15,957 nt of DNA from CAVSWN01 sp046728115 (GTDB lineage Bacteria; Acidobacteriota; Vicinamibacteria; Vicinamibacterales; CAVVIG01): NCBI GenBank assembly GCA_046728115.1, contig JBKPDW010000017.1:1-15957 (forward strand), written 5' to 3'. A program made the position numbers and the translations under genes. Under the pieces are notes generated by a model. It saw only the letters and a list, made by a program, of their open reading frames with translations, made no database searches and was not told the DNA's origin. This document shows positions 1-7,786 of the stretch, in pieces. Position 1 is the first letter of the stretch; every line of letters starts with the position of its first letter.

Positions 1-1
1 T

Positions 2-1603
2 GGCATGGTCGTTCACACGCGTACCCCCGACGTGGTACAGGCGCGGGCGAGCGTGTTCGAGTTCCTCCTCGTCAATCACCCGCTCGACTGCCCGGTGTGC
101 GACAAAGGGGGCGAATGTCCACTCCAGGACTTTTCGTACACGTTCGGCCCCGATCAGAGCCGGATGGAATTTCCGCGACGGGTGTTCGACGGTGAAGGCG
201 TCAAGGGCGACGTCGATTTCGGTCCGACGCTGATGCTGAATCGTCAGCGGTGCATCCTCTGCACGCGCTGCGTGCGGTTCATGCGCGAAGTGGACGGGGA
301 CGCGCAAATCAACATCATCGACCGTGGCTACGGCAGCGAGATCGCGACGTTTCAGGAAGAAGGTGTCCATTCGCTGCTCTCGGGCAATCTGATGGACGTA
401 TGTCCCGTCGGCGCGATCACCACGCGCGACTATCGTTTCAAGTCTCGCCCGTGGGACAACCCGACCGCGGCGGACACGATCTGCACCCAGTGCGCCAAGG
501 GCTGCAGCATCACCGCATGGATCAAAGCCAAACCGGAATGGGCCAAAGGATCGCGACTGATTCGCTTCACGCCGCGGTTCAATCCAGACGTGAACGGTTA
601 CTGGATGTGCGATATCGGCCGGTTCGAATACCACTGGATCGAAGGAGACGATCGCCTGCGCAAGCCGCTGATGAAGACCGATACCGGACTGGAGCCGGTC
701 TCGTGGCACGATGCCCGGGCGAAGCTCGCCGACCGACTGGGCGCCGCCGGCGCGGCTGACCCCGAAAGCGTGCGGTTCCTCGTGTCGGCCCATGCGTCGT
801 ACGAGGAACTGTTTCTGTTCCGAAGATTGACTGAAGAGCTGATCGGCGAGCACGGCCCCGACGCCATAACGGTGACGTGGCGCTCGTCAGACAAGCCGCA
901 ACCGGAGGGTGCGAAATTCAAGGTTCCGCGAGTCGACGCACCCAATGTGAACGGGGCGCGGGTGCTCGGTCTCGTGTCAGGCGGCATCGGCCCGGAGGCG
1001 GACGGTGCGGACCTCACCCCGCTGCGACGAGCGGTGGACAGCGGCCGCGTAAAAGCGCTGTACGTCTTCGATCCAGGTCCGGAGGGATCCTTGGGCGACA
1101 CTCGGTGGATCGTCGAGGCCCGCCGCGGCGGCGCGGTTCCGCTGCTGATCGTCCAGGGAGTCGTGATGAGCGGTCTCGCCCGGCTCGCCGATTTCGTGCT
1201 TCCCGGTGCATCGTACGTCGAGAAAGAAGCGTCTTACACGAACGAGCAGGGTTACCTGCAAGGCACCGCCGCGGCCATTCCGACGCCTGGCGAAGCCATG
1301 GATGACTGGCAGATCCTCGTCAACCTCGGCGAAGCGCTGGGCGTGAAATTCGGCTACGGTACAGCTGCGGCTGTCCGCGCGGATATCTTCGCGAGGTTCA
1401 GCGGCGTCGAGCAGCTGGCCGGCCTCTCGTCACTGACCTTCAACCGCCCGACGAGCGCGCGTCACTGGCTGCAGGCCTCGAACCCGTCAGAGCGATGGAA
1501 GTGGGATTTCATGTTTCAGGATCTGCCGCCGGTGAAGGGCGCGGTCGATCCGAGCTCGCTGCCGACGGCGCCAGGAATGATTGCGTTGAGAGAAGTGAAG
1601 TGA
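2..1603 (+). CDS. nuoG: NADH-quinone oxidoreductase subunit G (NuoG), 5'-truncated
   Basis: This is the Fe-S subunit of respiratory complex I, which passes electrons from NADH along a cluster chain on the cytoplasmic side of the membrane. The frame is open to the window edge, so the N-terminal [2Fe-2S] part is missing; the first visible Met (base 5) is internal. Counting from that Met, the His-Cys3 ligands of cluster N5 are H25, C29, C32 and C38. The N4 ligands are C83, C86, C89 and C133 (CILCTRC, then CPVGAI). A third set, C160, C163, C167 and C202, fits the off-pathway N7 cluster that many lineages have lost. The rest is a shortened molybdopterin-oxidoreductase-like region with the typical ADFVLPG...EKEASYTN stretch near residues 397-414. 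The protein ends early compared with E. coli NuoG. Its TGA overlaps a GTG start of the next gene, which is dsbD rather than nuoH, suggesting that nuoG closes a nuoEFG-type cluster. Family assignment is firm. Confidence 0.95.
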   Translation, partial: GMVVHTRTPDVVQARASVFEFLLVNHPLDCPVCDKGGECPLQDFSYTFGPDQSRMEFPRRVFDGEGVKGDVDFGPTLMLNRQRCILCTRCVRFMREVDGDAQINIIDRGYGSEIATFQEEGVHSLLSGNLMDVCPVGAITTRDYRFKSRPWDNPTAADTICTQCAKGCSITAWIKAKPEWAKGSRLIRFTPRFNPDVNGYWMCDIGRFEYHWIEGDDRLRKPLMKTDTGLEPVSWHDARAKLADRLGAAGAADPESVRFLVSAHASYEELFLFRRLTEELIGEHGPDAITVTWRSSDKPQPEGAKFKVPRVDAPNVNGARVLGLVSGGIGPEADGADLTPLRRAVDSGRVKALYVFDPGPEGSLGDTRWIVEARRGGAVPLLIVQGVVMSGLARLADFVLPGASYVEKEASYTNEQGYLQGTAAAIPTPGEAMDDWQILVNLGEALGVKFGYGTAAAVRADIFARFSGVEQLAGLSSLTFNRPTSARHWLQASNPSERWKWDFMFQDLPPVKGAVDPSSLPTAPGMIALREVK

Positions 1604-3447
1604 GTCCTGAAGCTCTCCACCACGGCGGACACGAGGGACCCGGACAAGGGCGATCGCTTGCCCTACAGGGTCTTATCCTGCGTGTCCTCTTTGTGCTCTG
1701 CAGCGGAGAGGTTCTCTTCGGGGTTCTTCTTGGCCCAGCTGTCGCGCAAGCCCAACCCCGCCGCCCCCGCGCCGAGGTCTCGCCGATCATCGAGAGCACG
1801 TCTGTCCATGCGGGAAGCACGGTGCGTGCTGCACTGCGTGTCACGCTGCCGGAAGGCCTGCACACCCAGTCCAACAGACCTCGCGACGAGACGTTGATTC
1901 CGACGGTGTTGACCGTCGACGCGCCGGCCGGCATCACGTGGGACGAAGTCGTCTGGCCGCCGGCTATCGATCTGAATCAAGCGGGGCAGGACAAGCCGCT
2001 TGCCGTGTTCGAGCGCGAATTCCTGATCGGCGTCAAGCTGACCGTCGCACCTGCCGTCGCGCAGGGCGAGGTCGTGGTGCCTGCACGGCTGCGATATCAG
2101 GCCTGCGATGCAAACCTTTGCTATCCGCCGCAGACCGCCAGTGCGGAATGGAAACTTCACATCGTCGCGGCATCGGCAGCCGTCACACCGGATGCAGCCG
2201 CGATCAAGTTGCTCGGTCCAATCCCGTTCGGTCGTGGCGAGAAGCCTGGCTCGGCCTCTGCCTCGGGCGCGGAAGCCACGGGCGCGCCGGCGCCGCCATC
2301 AACCGGCGATCAACTCGCGAAGCTCTCCAACTTTACAGTGCTCGGCTCGACCGGCGGCTATCTCGGCGCCAGCGATTTCCTGACGTTCATCCGCAACGCC
2401 GAAAACGGTGTCAAGGAACGCGGTATGTTCGAGGGCAAAGGCCCCCTTGCCATCCTGCTGCTCGTTTTTCTCGGCGGCCTGGCACTGAACCTTACGCCCT
2501 GTGTCCTGCCGATGATTCCGATCAACCTCGCGATCATCGGCGCCGGGACGCAGTTCGGCGGAGCAGCCGGTGCCCGGTCACGACCGCGTGGATTCCTCCT
2601 GGGCGCGACCTACGGCGCTGCGATGACCCTTGTCTACGGGGTTCTCGGCCTTGTGGTGGTGTTGACCGCAGGATCCTTCGGTACGATCAACTCGACGGCC
2701 TGGTTCAACGCGGCCATCGCCATCCTGTTCGTCGTCCTCGCGCTCGCGATGTTCGACGTGATCGTGATCGACTTCTCGCGTTTCGCCAGCGGATTCAGCC
2801 CAGGCAAGAGCAGTGGCACGTTCTTGATGGCGTTCGTCATGGGCGCCGTCGCGGCGTTGCTGGCCGGCGCCTGTGTCGCGCCCGTCGTCATTCAAGTCGT
2901 CCTTTTCTCGAGCAACCTGTACGCAACAGGCACCAAAGTCGGGCTCGCGTTGCCTTTCTGCCTCGGTCTCGGGATGGCGCTGCCGTGGCCAATCGCCGGA
3001 GCGGGGCTCGCCGCGCTGCCAAGACCCGGGATGTGGATGGTTCGCGTGAAGCAGGCGTTTGGTGTCTTCATCCTGGCGACCGCGGCGTACTACGGTTACG
3101 AGGCTTATTCGATCGTGTCGAACCGCTGGGTCGATGCGTCCGCAGTCACGTCGAGCGTGGAGGAGCAGTTGAGAACCGGCTGGCATGCGAACCTTGCCGA
3201 AGGCCTCGACATCGCCGCGCGCGAGAACAAGCCGGTCCTCATCGACATGTGGGCGACGTGGTGCAAGAACTGCCTCACGATGGACAAGACGACGCTGAAG
3301 AACGAGGATGTGAAGGCGGCGCTGGACAAGTACGTGAGAATCAAGTTCCAGGCCGAAGACCCCGATCAACCGCCTGCAAAGACCGTGATGCAACGCTTTG
3401 GCGCCGTCGGCCTTCCTACCTATGTGATTCTGAAGCCGAAGGGCTGA
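1600..3447 (+). CDS. dsbD: Thiol:disulfide interchange protein DsbD
   Basis: This inner-membrane reductase carries electrons from cytoplasmic thioredoxin to periplasmic partners (cytochrome c maturation, disulfide isomerization). Counting from the GTG at 1600 it has 615 residues. A hydrophobic leader ends near AVAQAQ (about residue 51). The periplasmic DsbD-alpha-like domain has C169 and C174 in YQACDANLCYPP. The multi-helix core (about 280-505) has its redox pair at C301 (TPCVLP) and C425 (GACVAP). The C-terminal thioredoxin domain has WCKNC with C555 and C558. All six redox cysteines are present. GTG 1600 overlaps the nuoG stop (GTGA) with a purine-rich GAGAGAAG upstream, so translation may be coupled. 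GTG 1693 is the alternative; it would put a stem-loop outside the gene and shorten the leader. The protein stops right after GLPTYVILKPKG, without the last strand and helix usual for a DsbD-gamma domain. Function is firm, the start uncertain. Confidence 0.9.
   Translation: MSPEALHHGGHEGPGQGRSLALQGLILRVLFVLCSGEVLFGVLLGPAVAQAQPRRPRAEVSPIIESTSVHAGSTVRAALRVTLPEGLHTQSNRPRDETLIPTVLTVDAPAGITWDEVVWPPAIDLNQAGQDKPLAVFEREFLIGVKLTVAPAVAQGEVVVPARLRYQACDANLCYPPQTASAEWKLHIVAASAAVTPDAAAIKLLGPIPFGRGEKPGSASASGAEATGAPAPPSTGDQLAKLSNFTVLGSTGGYLGASDFLTFIRNAENGVKERGMFEGKGPLAILLLVFLGGLALNLTPCVLPMIPINLAIIGAGTQFGGAAGARSRPRGFLLGATYGAAMTLVYGVLGLVVVLTAGSFGTINSTAWFNAAIAILFVVLALAMFDVIVIDFSRFASGFSPGKSSGTFLMAFVMGAVAALLAGACVAPVVIQVVLFSSNLYATGTKVGLALPFCLGLGMALPWPIAGAGLAALPRPGMWMVRVKQAFGVFILATAAYYGYEAYSIVSNRWVDASAVTSSVEEQLRTGWHANLAEGLDIAARENKPVLIDMWATWCKNCLTMDKTTLKNEDVKAALDKYVRIKFQAEDPDQPPAKTVMQRFGAVGLPTYVILKPKG
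1627..1687. repeat. Nested stem-loop at the nuoG/dsbD junction (degenerate intergenic repeat)
   Basis: Three nested arms can pair. GGACACGAGG (1627-1636) pairs with CCTGCGTGTCC (1677-1687) with one bulge. GACCC (1637-1641) pairs with GGGTC (1668-1672). GGGC (1648-1651) pairs with GCCC (1660-1663) around an 8-nt loop. If dsbD starts at 1600 this sequence encodes the odd N-terminal leader (HHGGHEGPGQG); if it starts at 1693 it is an intergenic hairpin that could attenuate or protect the message. There is no T-run, so a classical intrinsic terminator is unlikely. GGACACG-type arms resemble dispersed intergenic repeats remembered from other high-GC genomes; that link is recollection, not a search. 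Confidence 0.55.
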
Positions 3448-3506
3448 TCCCTCCCGGTTCTCGGACACCGTCCCCTCCGCGCGCTCTTCGTCTACAATGA
3501 CCCGCT

Positions 3507-6473
3507 CTGGATACCAGCGCGCTTCAACGCGATCTCGAACAACAGATCGAGGGCGAAGTTCGATTCGATCGAATCTCGCGCGCTCTGTACTCGACTGACG
3601 CGAGCGTCTATCAGATCGAACCGCTCGGCGTCGTCATCCCGCGCGCGCGGGACGACGTCGTTCGCGTCGTTGACATCGCGCGGCGCCACCGCTGTTCCAT
3701 CACCGCGCGCGGTGGCGGCACGTCGCAGGCCGGCCAGGCGATCGGTGTCGGCCTCCAGCTCGATACCTCCAAATATTTCAACCACGTTCTCGACGTGAAC
3801 GTGGGCGAGCGGTGGGCGCGAGTGGAACCCGGCATCGTCCTCGACGAGCTCAATGCCGCGTTGCGGCCACATGGGCTGCGATTCGCGCCGGATATCTCGA
3901 CCGCCAGCCGCGCAACCATCGGCGGCATGATTTCGAACAACTCCAGTGGCGCGCGGTCCGTCCTGTACGGCAAGACGATCGATCATGTGCTCGACGTCGA
4001 CGTGATCCTGTCGGATGGCCGCATTGCCCACTTCGGTCCGCTCGCTGCCGCCGATCTCGACGCGGCGAGCACCGGCGAGACGCTCGAGGCCGCGTGCTAT
4101 CGAACGGTTCGACAGCTGGCGACGACCCATGCAGAGGAAATCGACCGGCGGTTTCCCAAAGTCCTTCGACGCGTAGGCGGCTACAACCTGGACGAGTTCA
4201 CCGATCCTGCGAAGCCGTTCAACCTGGCCAAGTTGATCGTCGGCTCCGAGGGCACGCTCGGGCTGGTACTTTCGGCCCGGATTAAGCTCGTGCCTCTGCC
4301 GGCGGCGAAGGCCGTGCTCACCATCGAATTCGCCGAGCTGCTGGACGCGCTCGCGGCGACGCCCTTGGTGCTTGGGCACCGTCCGTCGGCCGTCGAGGTG
4401 ATGGATCGCTTCATCCTTGATCACGCGCGCGAGAGTCCGGTGCTCGACGCGATCCGACGCAGCATTCTGCAGACCGAGGCCGGCGCCCTGCTGTGCGTGG
4501 AGCTGTACGGCGATCGCGCCGAAGATCTGCCACCGCGCCTCGAGGCGATCGAACGGGATCTCGCCGATTCAGGTTTTCAATGCTCGTGGCGCCGGGCTGT
4601 GAGCGCTGTCGACCAAGCGCGTATCTGGCAGTTCCGCGAGTCGGCGCTCGGACTGTCGATGGCGATGAAAGGCGACGCGAAGTCACTCTCCTTCGTCGAA
4701 GACACCGCCGTCGCACCCGAGAAGCTGCGAGACTACATCGAACGATTCCTGCAGGTCGTGCACGGCCACGGTACCGTTGCAGGCGTGTACGCACACGCGT
4801 CGGTCGGTTGCCTGCACGTGCGGCCCGTGGTCAACCTCAAGACCGACGTGGGCGTTCGGCGCTTCGAAGCGATCGCCACGGACATTGCGAACCTGGTCCT
4901 CGAATTCGGCGGCGCCTTGTCAGGTGAACATGGCGACGGCATGGTGCGCGGCGCCTTCACCGAGAAAATGTTCGGGCCGGTCCTCTACGACGCGTTTCGA
5001 ACCATCAAGCGAACGTTCGATCCGCACGGCGTCTTCAATCCAGGCAAGATCGTCGACACGCCGCCGCTCACCGCGAATCTTCGGTACGGCGCTGCGTACC
5101 GGACGGCCGATCCGCCGACGTATTTCGATTACAGCGAATACGGCGGTTTCGGTCGCGCCGTGGAGATGTGCAGCGGCCTTGGCGCGTGCCGTAAGAAACT
5201 CGACGGCACCATGTGTCCGTCCTACATGGCGACCCTTGAGGAGAAGCATTCCACTCGCGGCCGTGCGAACGCGCTGCGCCTGGTAATGGCAGGCAAAGTC
5301 GGCGAATCGAACCTCGGCGACGAAGGCGTTTTCGACGTCCTCGACCTGTGCCTCGAATGCCGGGCCTGCAAGGCCGAATGTCCCGTCGGCGTCGACGTTG
5401 CCCGGTTCAAGAGTGAGTTCCTCGCGGACTACTGGCGCCGCCACGGCACCCCGTTCAGCGTTCGTGCCGTCGGACATGTCCATGCGCTGGCGAAGTGGGG
5501 CAGCCGATTGGCGCCGATTTCGAACGCGGTCGCCCGCAGCGCCGGCGGGCGATGGCTCGGCGAGCAGATGCTCGGAATCGATCGCCGGCGCATGCTTCCC
5601 TTGTGGACCCGCGAGACATTTGCACGTCAATTCGCGCGCCGCGGCCCGACGCTGATCGGTAGCGCGAGCCCATCGTTCAAGGGTGGCGCGAGCCCAACAT
5701 CCAACGGTAGCGCGAGCCTTTCAGGCGAGCGTTCTGTCGTGCTCTTCAACGATACGTTCACGAACTACATGCATCCCGAAATCGGCCTGGCCGCGGCGAC
5801 TGTGCTCGATGCCGCCGGCATCGCCGCTCGACTCGTGCCGCACGGATGCTGCGGGCGGCCGCTCATCTCCAAGGGTCTGCTCGAGGATGCACGGCGCACG
5901 GCTGCGGCGACCAGCCGGGCGCTGCACGACGCCGCGACGCGCGGTGAACCGATCGTGTTTCTGGAGCCAAGCTGCCTGTCAGCCGTGCGAGACGATGTGC
6001 CGTCGCTGCTGCGAGGAGAGGCGCAGCGTCAGGCGCAGGAGGTGGCACAGTCGTGTCTGTTGTTCGAAGATTTCATCGAGCGCGAATGGCAGCGCGGCGC
6101 AATCTCTCTGCCCCTCGCGAAGGGGCCGGCCGAAATCCTGCTGCACGGCCATTGCCATCAGAAGGCCATGGGGCTGCTGCCATCGGCGCGCGCCCTGCTC
6201 TCGCGGATCCCGTCGTGCACCGTCGTCGATCTCGACGCCGGCTGCTGCGGCATGGCCGGTTCGTTCGGGTATACGCGCGAGCACTACGATATTTCAAGGC
6301 AGATCGGCGAGCGCCGCCTCCTTCCGGCCGCGAGGGCGATGAAGGAAGGACATGTCCTGGTCGCCGCGGGAACGTCGTGCCGTGAGCAAGTGGCGCATTT
6401 CACGGGCGCGTCCGCGATCCATCCGGCCATGCTGCTGCAATCGCTGCTGGGCACTCTGGACTCCCAACGATGA
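3507..6473 (+). CDS. Fused FAD-linked oxidase / 4Fe-4S / CCG-domain 2-hydroxyacid dehydrogenase
   Basis: This is probably a flavin dehydrogenase for a 2-hydroxy acid (glycolate, D-lactate or D-2-hydroxyglutarate type) that passes electrons through Fe-S clusters to the quinone pool. It joins in one chain what GlcD and GlcF do separately, as in E. coli YdiJ (about 1,018 residues; here about 988). Counting from the CTG at 3507: FAD pyrophosphate loop RGGGTSQAGQ at 68-77; FAD-oxidase C-domain with SGEHGDG near 472-478 and FNPGK near 510; ferredoxin motifs C555/C561/C570 and CLECRACKAEC (C615, C618, C621, C625); CCG modules at C781-C782 and C913-C914. A Gly/Ser-rich repeat fills residues 718-741. 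There is no ATG, GTG or TTG in frame before GTG 3795, which would delete the FAD loop. ATG 3497 is out of frame by one base. CTG 3507 is used here as a placeholder start. The stop overlaps the next gene (ATGA), so a shared transcript is likely. Substrate is unknown. Confidence 0.88.
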   Translation: MDTSALQRDLEQQIEGEVRFDRISRALYSTDASVYQIEPLGVVIPRARDDVVRVVDIARRHRCSITARGGGTSQAGQAIGVGLQLDTSKYFNHVLDVNVGERWARVEPGIVLDELNAALRPHGLRFAPDISTASRATIGGMISNNSSGARSVLYGKTIDHVLDVDVILSDGRIAHFGPLAAADLDAASTGETLEAACYRTVRQLATTHAEEIDRRFPKVLRRVGGYNLDEFTDPAKPFNLAKLIVGSEGTLGLVLSARIKLVPLPAAKAVLTIEFAELLDALAATPLVLGHRPSAVEVMDRFILDHARESPVLDAIRRSILQTEAGALLCVELYGDRAEDLPPRLEAIERDLADSGFQCSWRRAVSAVDQARIWQFRESALGLSMAMKGDAKSLSFVEDTAVAPEKLRDYIERFLQVVHGHGTVAGVYAHASVGCLHVRPVVNLKTDVGVRRFEAIATDIANLVLEFGGALSGEHGDGMVRGAFTEKMFGPVLYDAFRTIKRTFDPHGVFNPGKIVDTPPLTANLRYGAAYRTADPPTYFDYSEYGGFGRAVEMCSGLGACRKKLDGTMCPSYMATLEEKHSTRGRANALRLVMAGKVGESNLGDEGVFDVLDLCLECRACKAECPVGVDVARFKSEFLADYWRRHGTPFSVRAVGHVHALAKWGSRLAPISNAVARSAGGRWLGEQMLGIDRRRMLPLWTRETFARQFARRGPTLIGSASPSFKGGASPTSNGSASLSGERSVVLFNDTFTNYMHPEIGLAAATVLDAAGIAARLVPHGCCGRPLISKGLLEDARRTAAATSRALHDAATRGEPIVFLEPSCLSAVRDDVPSLLRGEAQRQAQEVAQSCLLFEDFIEREWQRGAISLPLAKGPAEILLHGHCHQKAMGLLPSARALLSRIPSCTVVDLDAGCCGMAGSFGYTREHYDISRQIGERRLLPAARAMKEGHVLVAAGTSCREQVAHFTGASAIHPAMLLQSLLGTLDSQR
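5658..5727 (+). repeat. 24-bp tandem repeat inside the oxidase linker
   Basis: Three copies of GGT(A/G)GCGCGAGCC start at 5658, 5682 and 5706, exactly 24 bp apart. They encode GSASPSFK, GGASPTSN and GSASLSGE, so the reading frame is kept. The repeat lies between the ferredoxin part and the first CCG module, where variation in length should be tolerated. The third copy runs into CCTTTCAGGCGAGCG, an imperfect palindrome. The 12-mer CAAGGGTGGCGC (5678-5689) recurs exactly in the intergenic hairpin at 9890-9901, suggesting a common dispersed element. Confidence 0.75.
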
Positions 6474-7735
6474 GAATTCGACGCGCCACGACCATCGTAT
6501 TGGGATTGCTGTGCCTGATGTACCTCATCACGTACGTCGACAGGGTGAACATCGCGACAGCCGCGAGCGAGATCCGTAGAGAGCTCGGATTGACGAACAC
6601 GCAGCTGGGCTTCGTCCTCTCGGCGTTCGCGTACCCGTACCTCCTGTTTCAGGTCTTCGGAGGCTGGATCGGCGACCGCTTTGGCCCGCGACGAACGCTG
6701 TTTCTCTGCGGCCTGATCTGGGCTGCGGCAACGATCATGACCGGCCTGGCCGGTGGGCTTGCCTCCCTGTTCCTCGTGCGCGTGCTGCTCGGAGTTGGCG
6801 AGGGCGCGACGTTTCCGGTCGCAACGCGCGCGATGCAGAACTGGACGCCGGTCGGCCGCAGAGGATTCGCACAAGGCATCACGCATTCCTTCGCCCGTCT
6901 GGGCAACGCCGCCACACCGCCGCTCGTCGCCGGCCTGATGGCGTTCGTTGGCTGGCGAGGCGCTTTTGTCCTGCTCGGATCGATCAGCTTGATCTGGGTC
7001 ACAGCGTGGGTGCTGTACTTCCGCGATATCCCGTCCGAGCATCGCGGTATCACGCGCGCCGAGCTCGAGACGCTGCCCCACAAGGGCATGGCCGATAAGA
7101 CGGAACGCCCGCGCGTACCGTGGCTGGCACTCACGCGGCGGATGGCCCCGGTCACGATCGTCTACTTCTGTTACGGCTGGACGCTGTGGCTCTATCTCAA
7201 CTGGCTGCCGTCGTACTTTCTGCACGAGTACCACGTGGAAATCGCACAATCGGCCCTGTTCTCGTCGGCGGTCTTCTTCGCAGGAGTGGTGGGCGACTAT
7301 CTCGGCGGCGTCATCAGCGACCGCATCCTGCACGGGACAGGCGACCTGCAGAAGGCCCGGCGCAACGTTGTCATGTTCGGTTTTCTCGGATCGTTCGTCT
7401 GTCTGCTTCCGGTGTTCCTGACGCACGATCTCGTTGCGATCATCCTGGCACTCGGCGGAGCATTCTTCTGCGCGGAGATTGTGATCGGCCCAATGTGGTC
7501 GATTCCCATGGATATCGCCGGCAGGTTTTCCGGCACCGCCGCCGGTATGATGAACACCGGATCGGCGCTCGCCGCGATTCTGTCGCCGTTGGTGTTCGGT
7601 ATCGTCATCGATCGGACGGGCAATTGGCAGCTGCCGTTCGCCGGTTCGCTAGGCCTGCTGCTGCTCGGCGCCCTGCTGGCACCGACGATGCACCCGGAAA
7701 AGCAATTCGAAGTGGGTGAATTGGTGAAGTCGTGA
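6470..7735 (+). CDS. MFS transporter, anion:cation symporter (ACS) type
   Basis: This 421-residue inner-membrane permease of the major facilitator superfamily probably imports an organic anion with H+ or Na+. The YVDRVNIA signature at the end of helix 1 (about residues 22-29) is typical of the ACS family (hexuronate, galactonate, phthalate and related carboxylates). The loop between helices 2 and 3 has the MFS motif GWIGDRFGPRR (about 64-74), and GVGEGATFP (108-116) falls in helix 4. About twelve hydrophobic segments can be seen, with a polar central loop near 180-220. The ATG overlaps the TGA of the upstream oxidase (ATGA). No strong ribosome binding site is visible, so translational coupling is likely. 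The pairing suggests that the permease brings in the oxidase's substrate; this is inference. Family is firm, substrate unknown. Confidence 0.9.
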   Translation: MRIRRATTIVLGLLCLMYLITYVDRVNIATAASEIRRELGLTNTQLGFVLSAFAYPYLLFQVFGGWIGDRFGPRRTLFLCGLIWAAATIMTGLAGGLASLFLVRVLLGVGEGATFPVATRAMQNWTPVGRRGFAQGITHSFARLGNAATPPLVAGLMAFVGWRGAFVLLGSISLIWVTAWVLYFRDIPSEHRGITRAELETLPHKGMADKTERPRVPWLALTRRMAPVTIVYFCYGWTLWLYLNWLPSYFLHEYHVEIAQSALFSSAVFFAGVVGDYLGGVISDRILHGTGDLQKARRNVVMFGFLGSFVCLLPVFLTHDLVAIILALGGAFFCAEIVIGPMWSIPMDIAGRFSGTAAGMMNTGSALAAILSPLVFGIVIDRTGNWQLPFAGSLGLLLLGALLAPTMHPEKQFEVGELVKS

Positions 7736-7778
7736 GCTGCAGAACGATCGCGCTCCCGAACGCCGCAACTCACCAGTT
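7727..7778. terminator. Imperfect inverted repeat between convergent genes, possible bidirectional terminator
   Basis: AAGTCGTGAGCTGC (7727-7740) can pair with GCAACTCACCAGTT (7765-7778), 11 of 14 positions, around a 24-nt loop. It covers the last bases of the MFS gene and most of the 51-bp gap before the crotonase stop on the other strand, where a shared terminator would be expected. The stem has mismatches and no T-run on either strand, so the call is weak. Confidence 0.3.
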
Positions 7779-7786
7779 CTCCAACG

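Noticed and set aside
3795..3797. GTG 3795 as start of the fused oxidase
   Set aside because: It would cut off the FAD-binding loop and about 96 residues of family-like sequence that is open in the same frame.
2578..4424. Long - strand open frames opposite dsbD and the oxidase (2578-3468 and 3492-4424)
   Set aside because: These are mirror frames of well-supported genes, without recognizable motifs and with skewed charged composition.
5658..5727. Short regularly spaced repeats as a possible CRISPR array
   Set aside because: There are only three 13-bp units with 11-bp spacers, in frame inside an enzyme gene, and no cas genes.
6284..7426. 380-codon - strand frame opposite the MFS permease
   Set aside because: It is a hydrophilic shadow of a membrane-protein gene with no domain signs.
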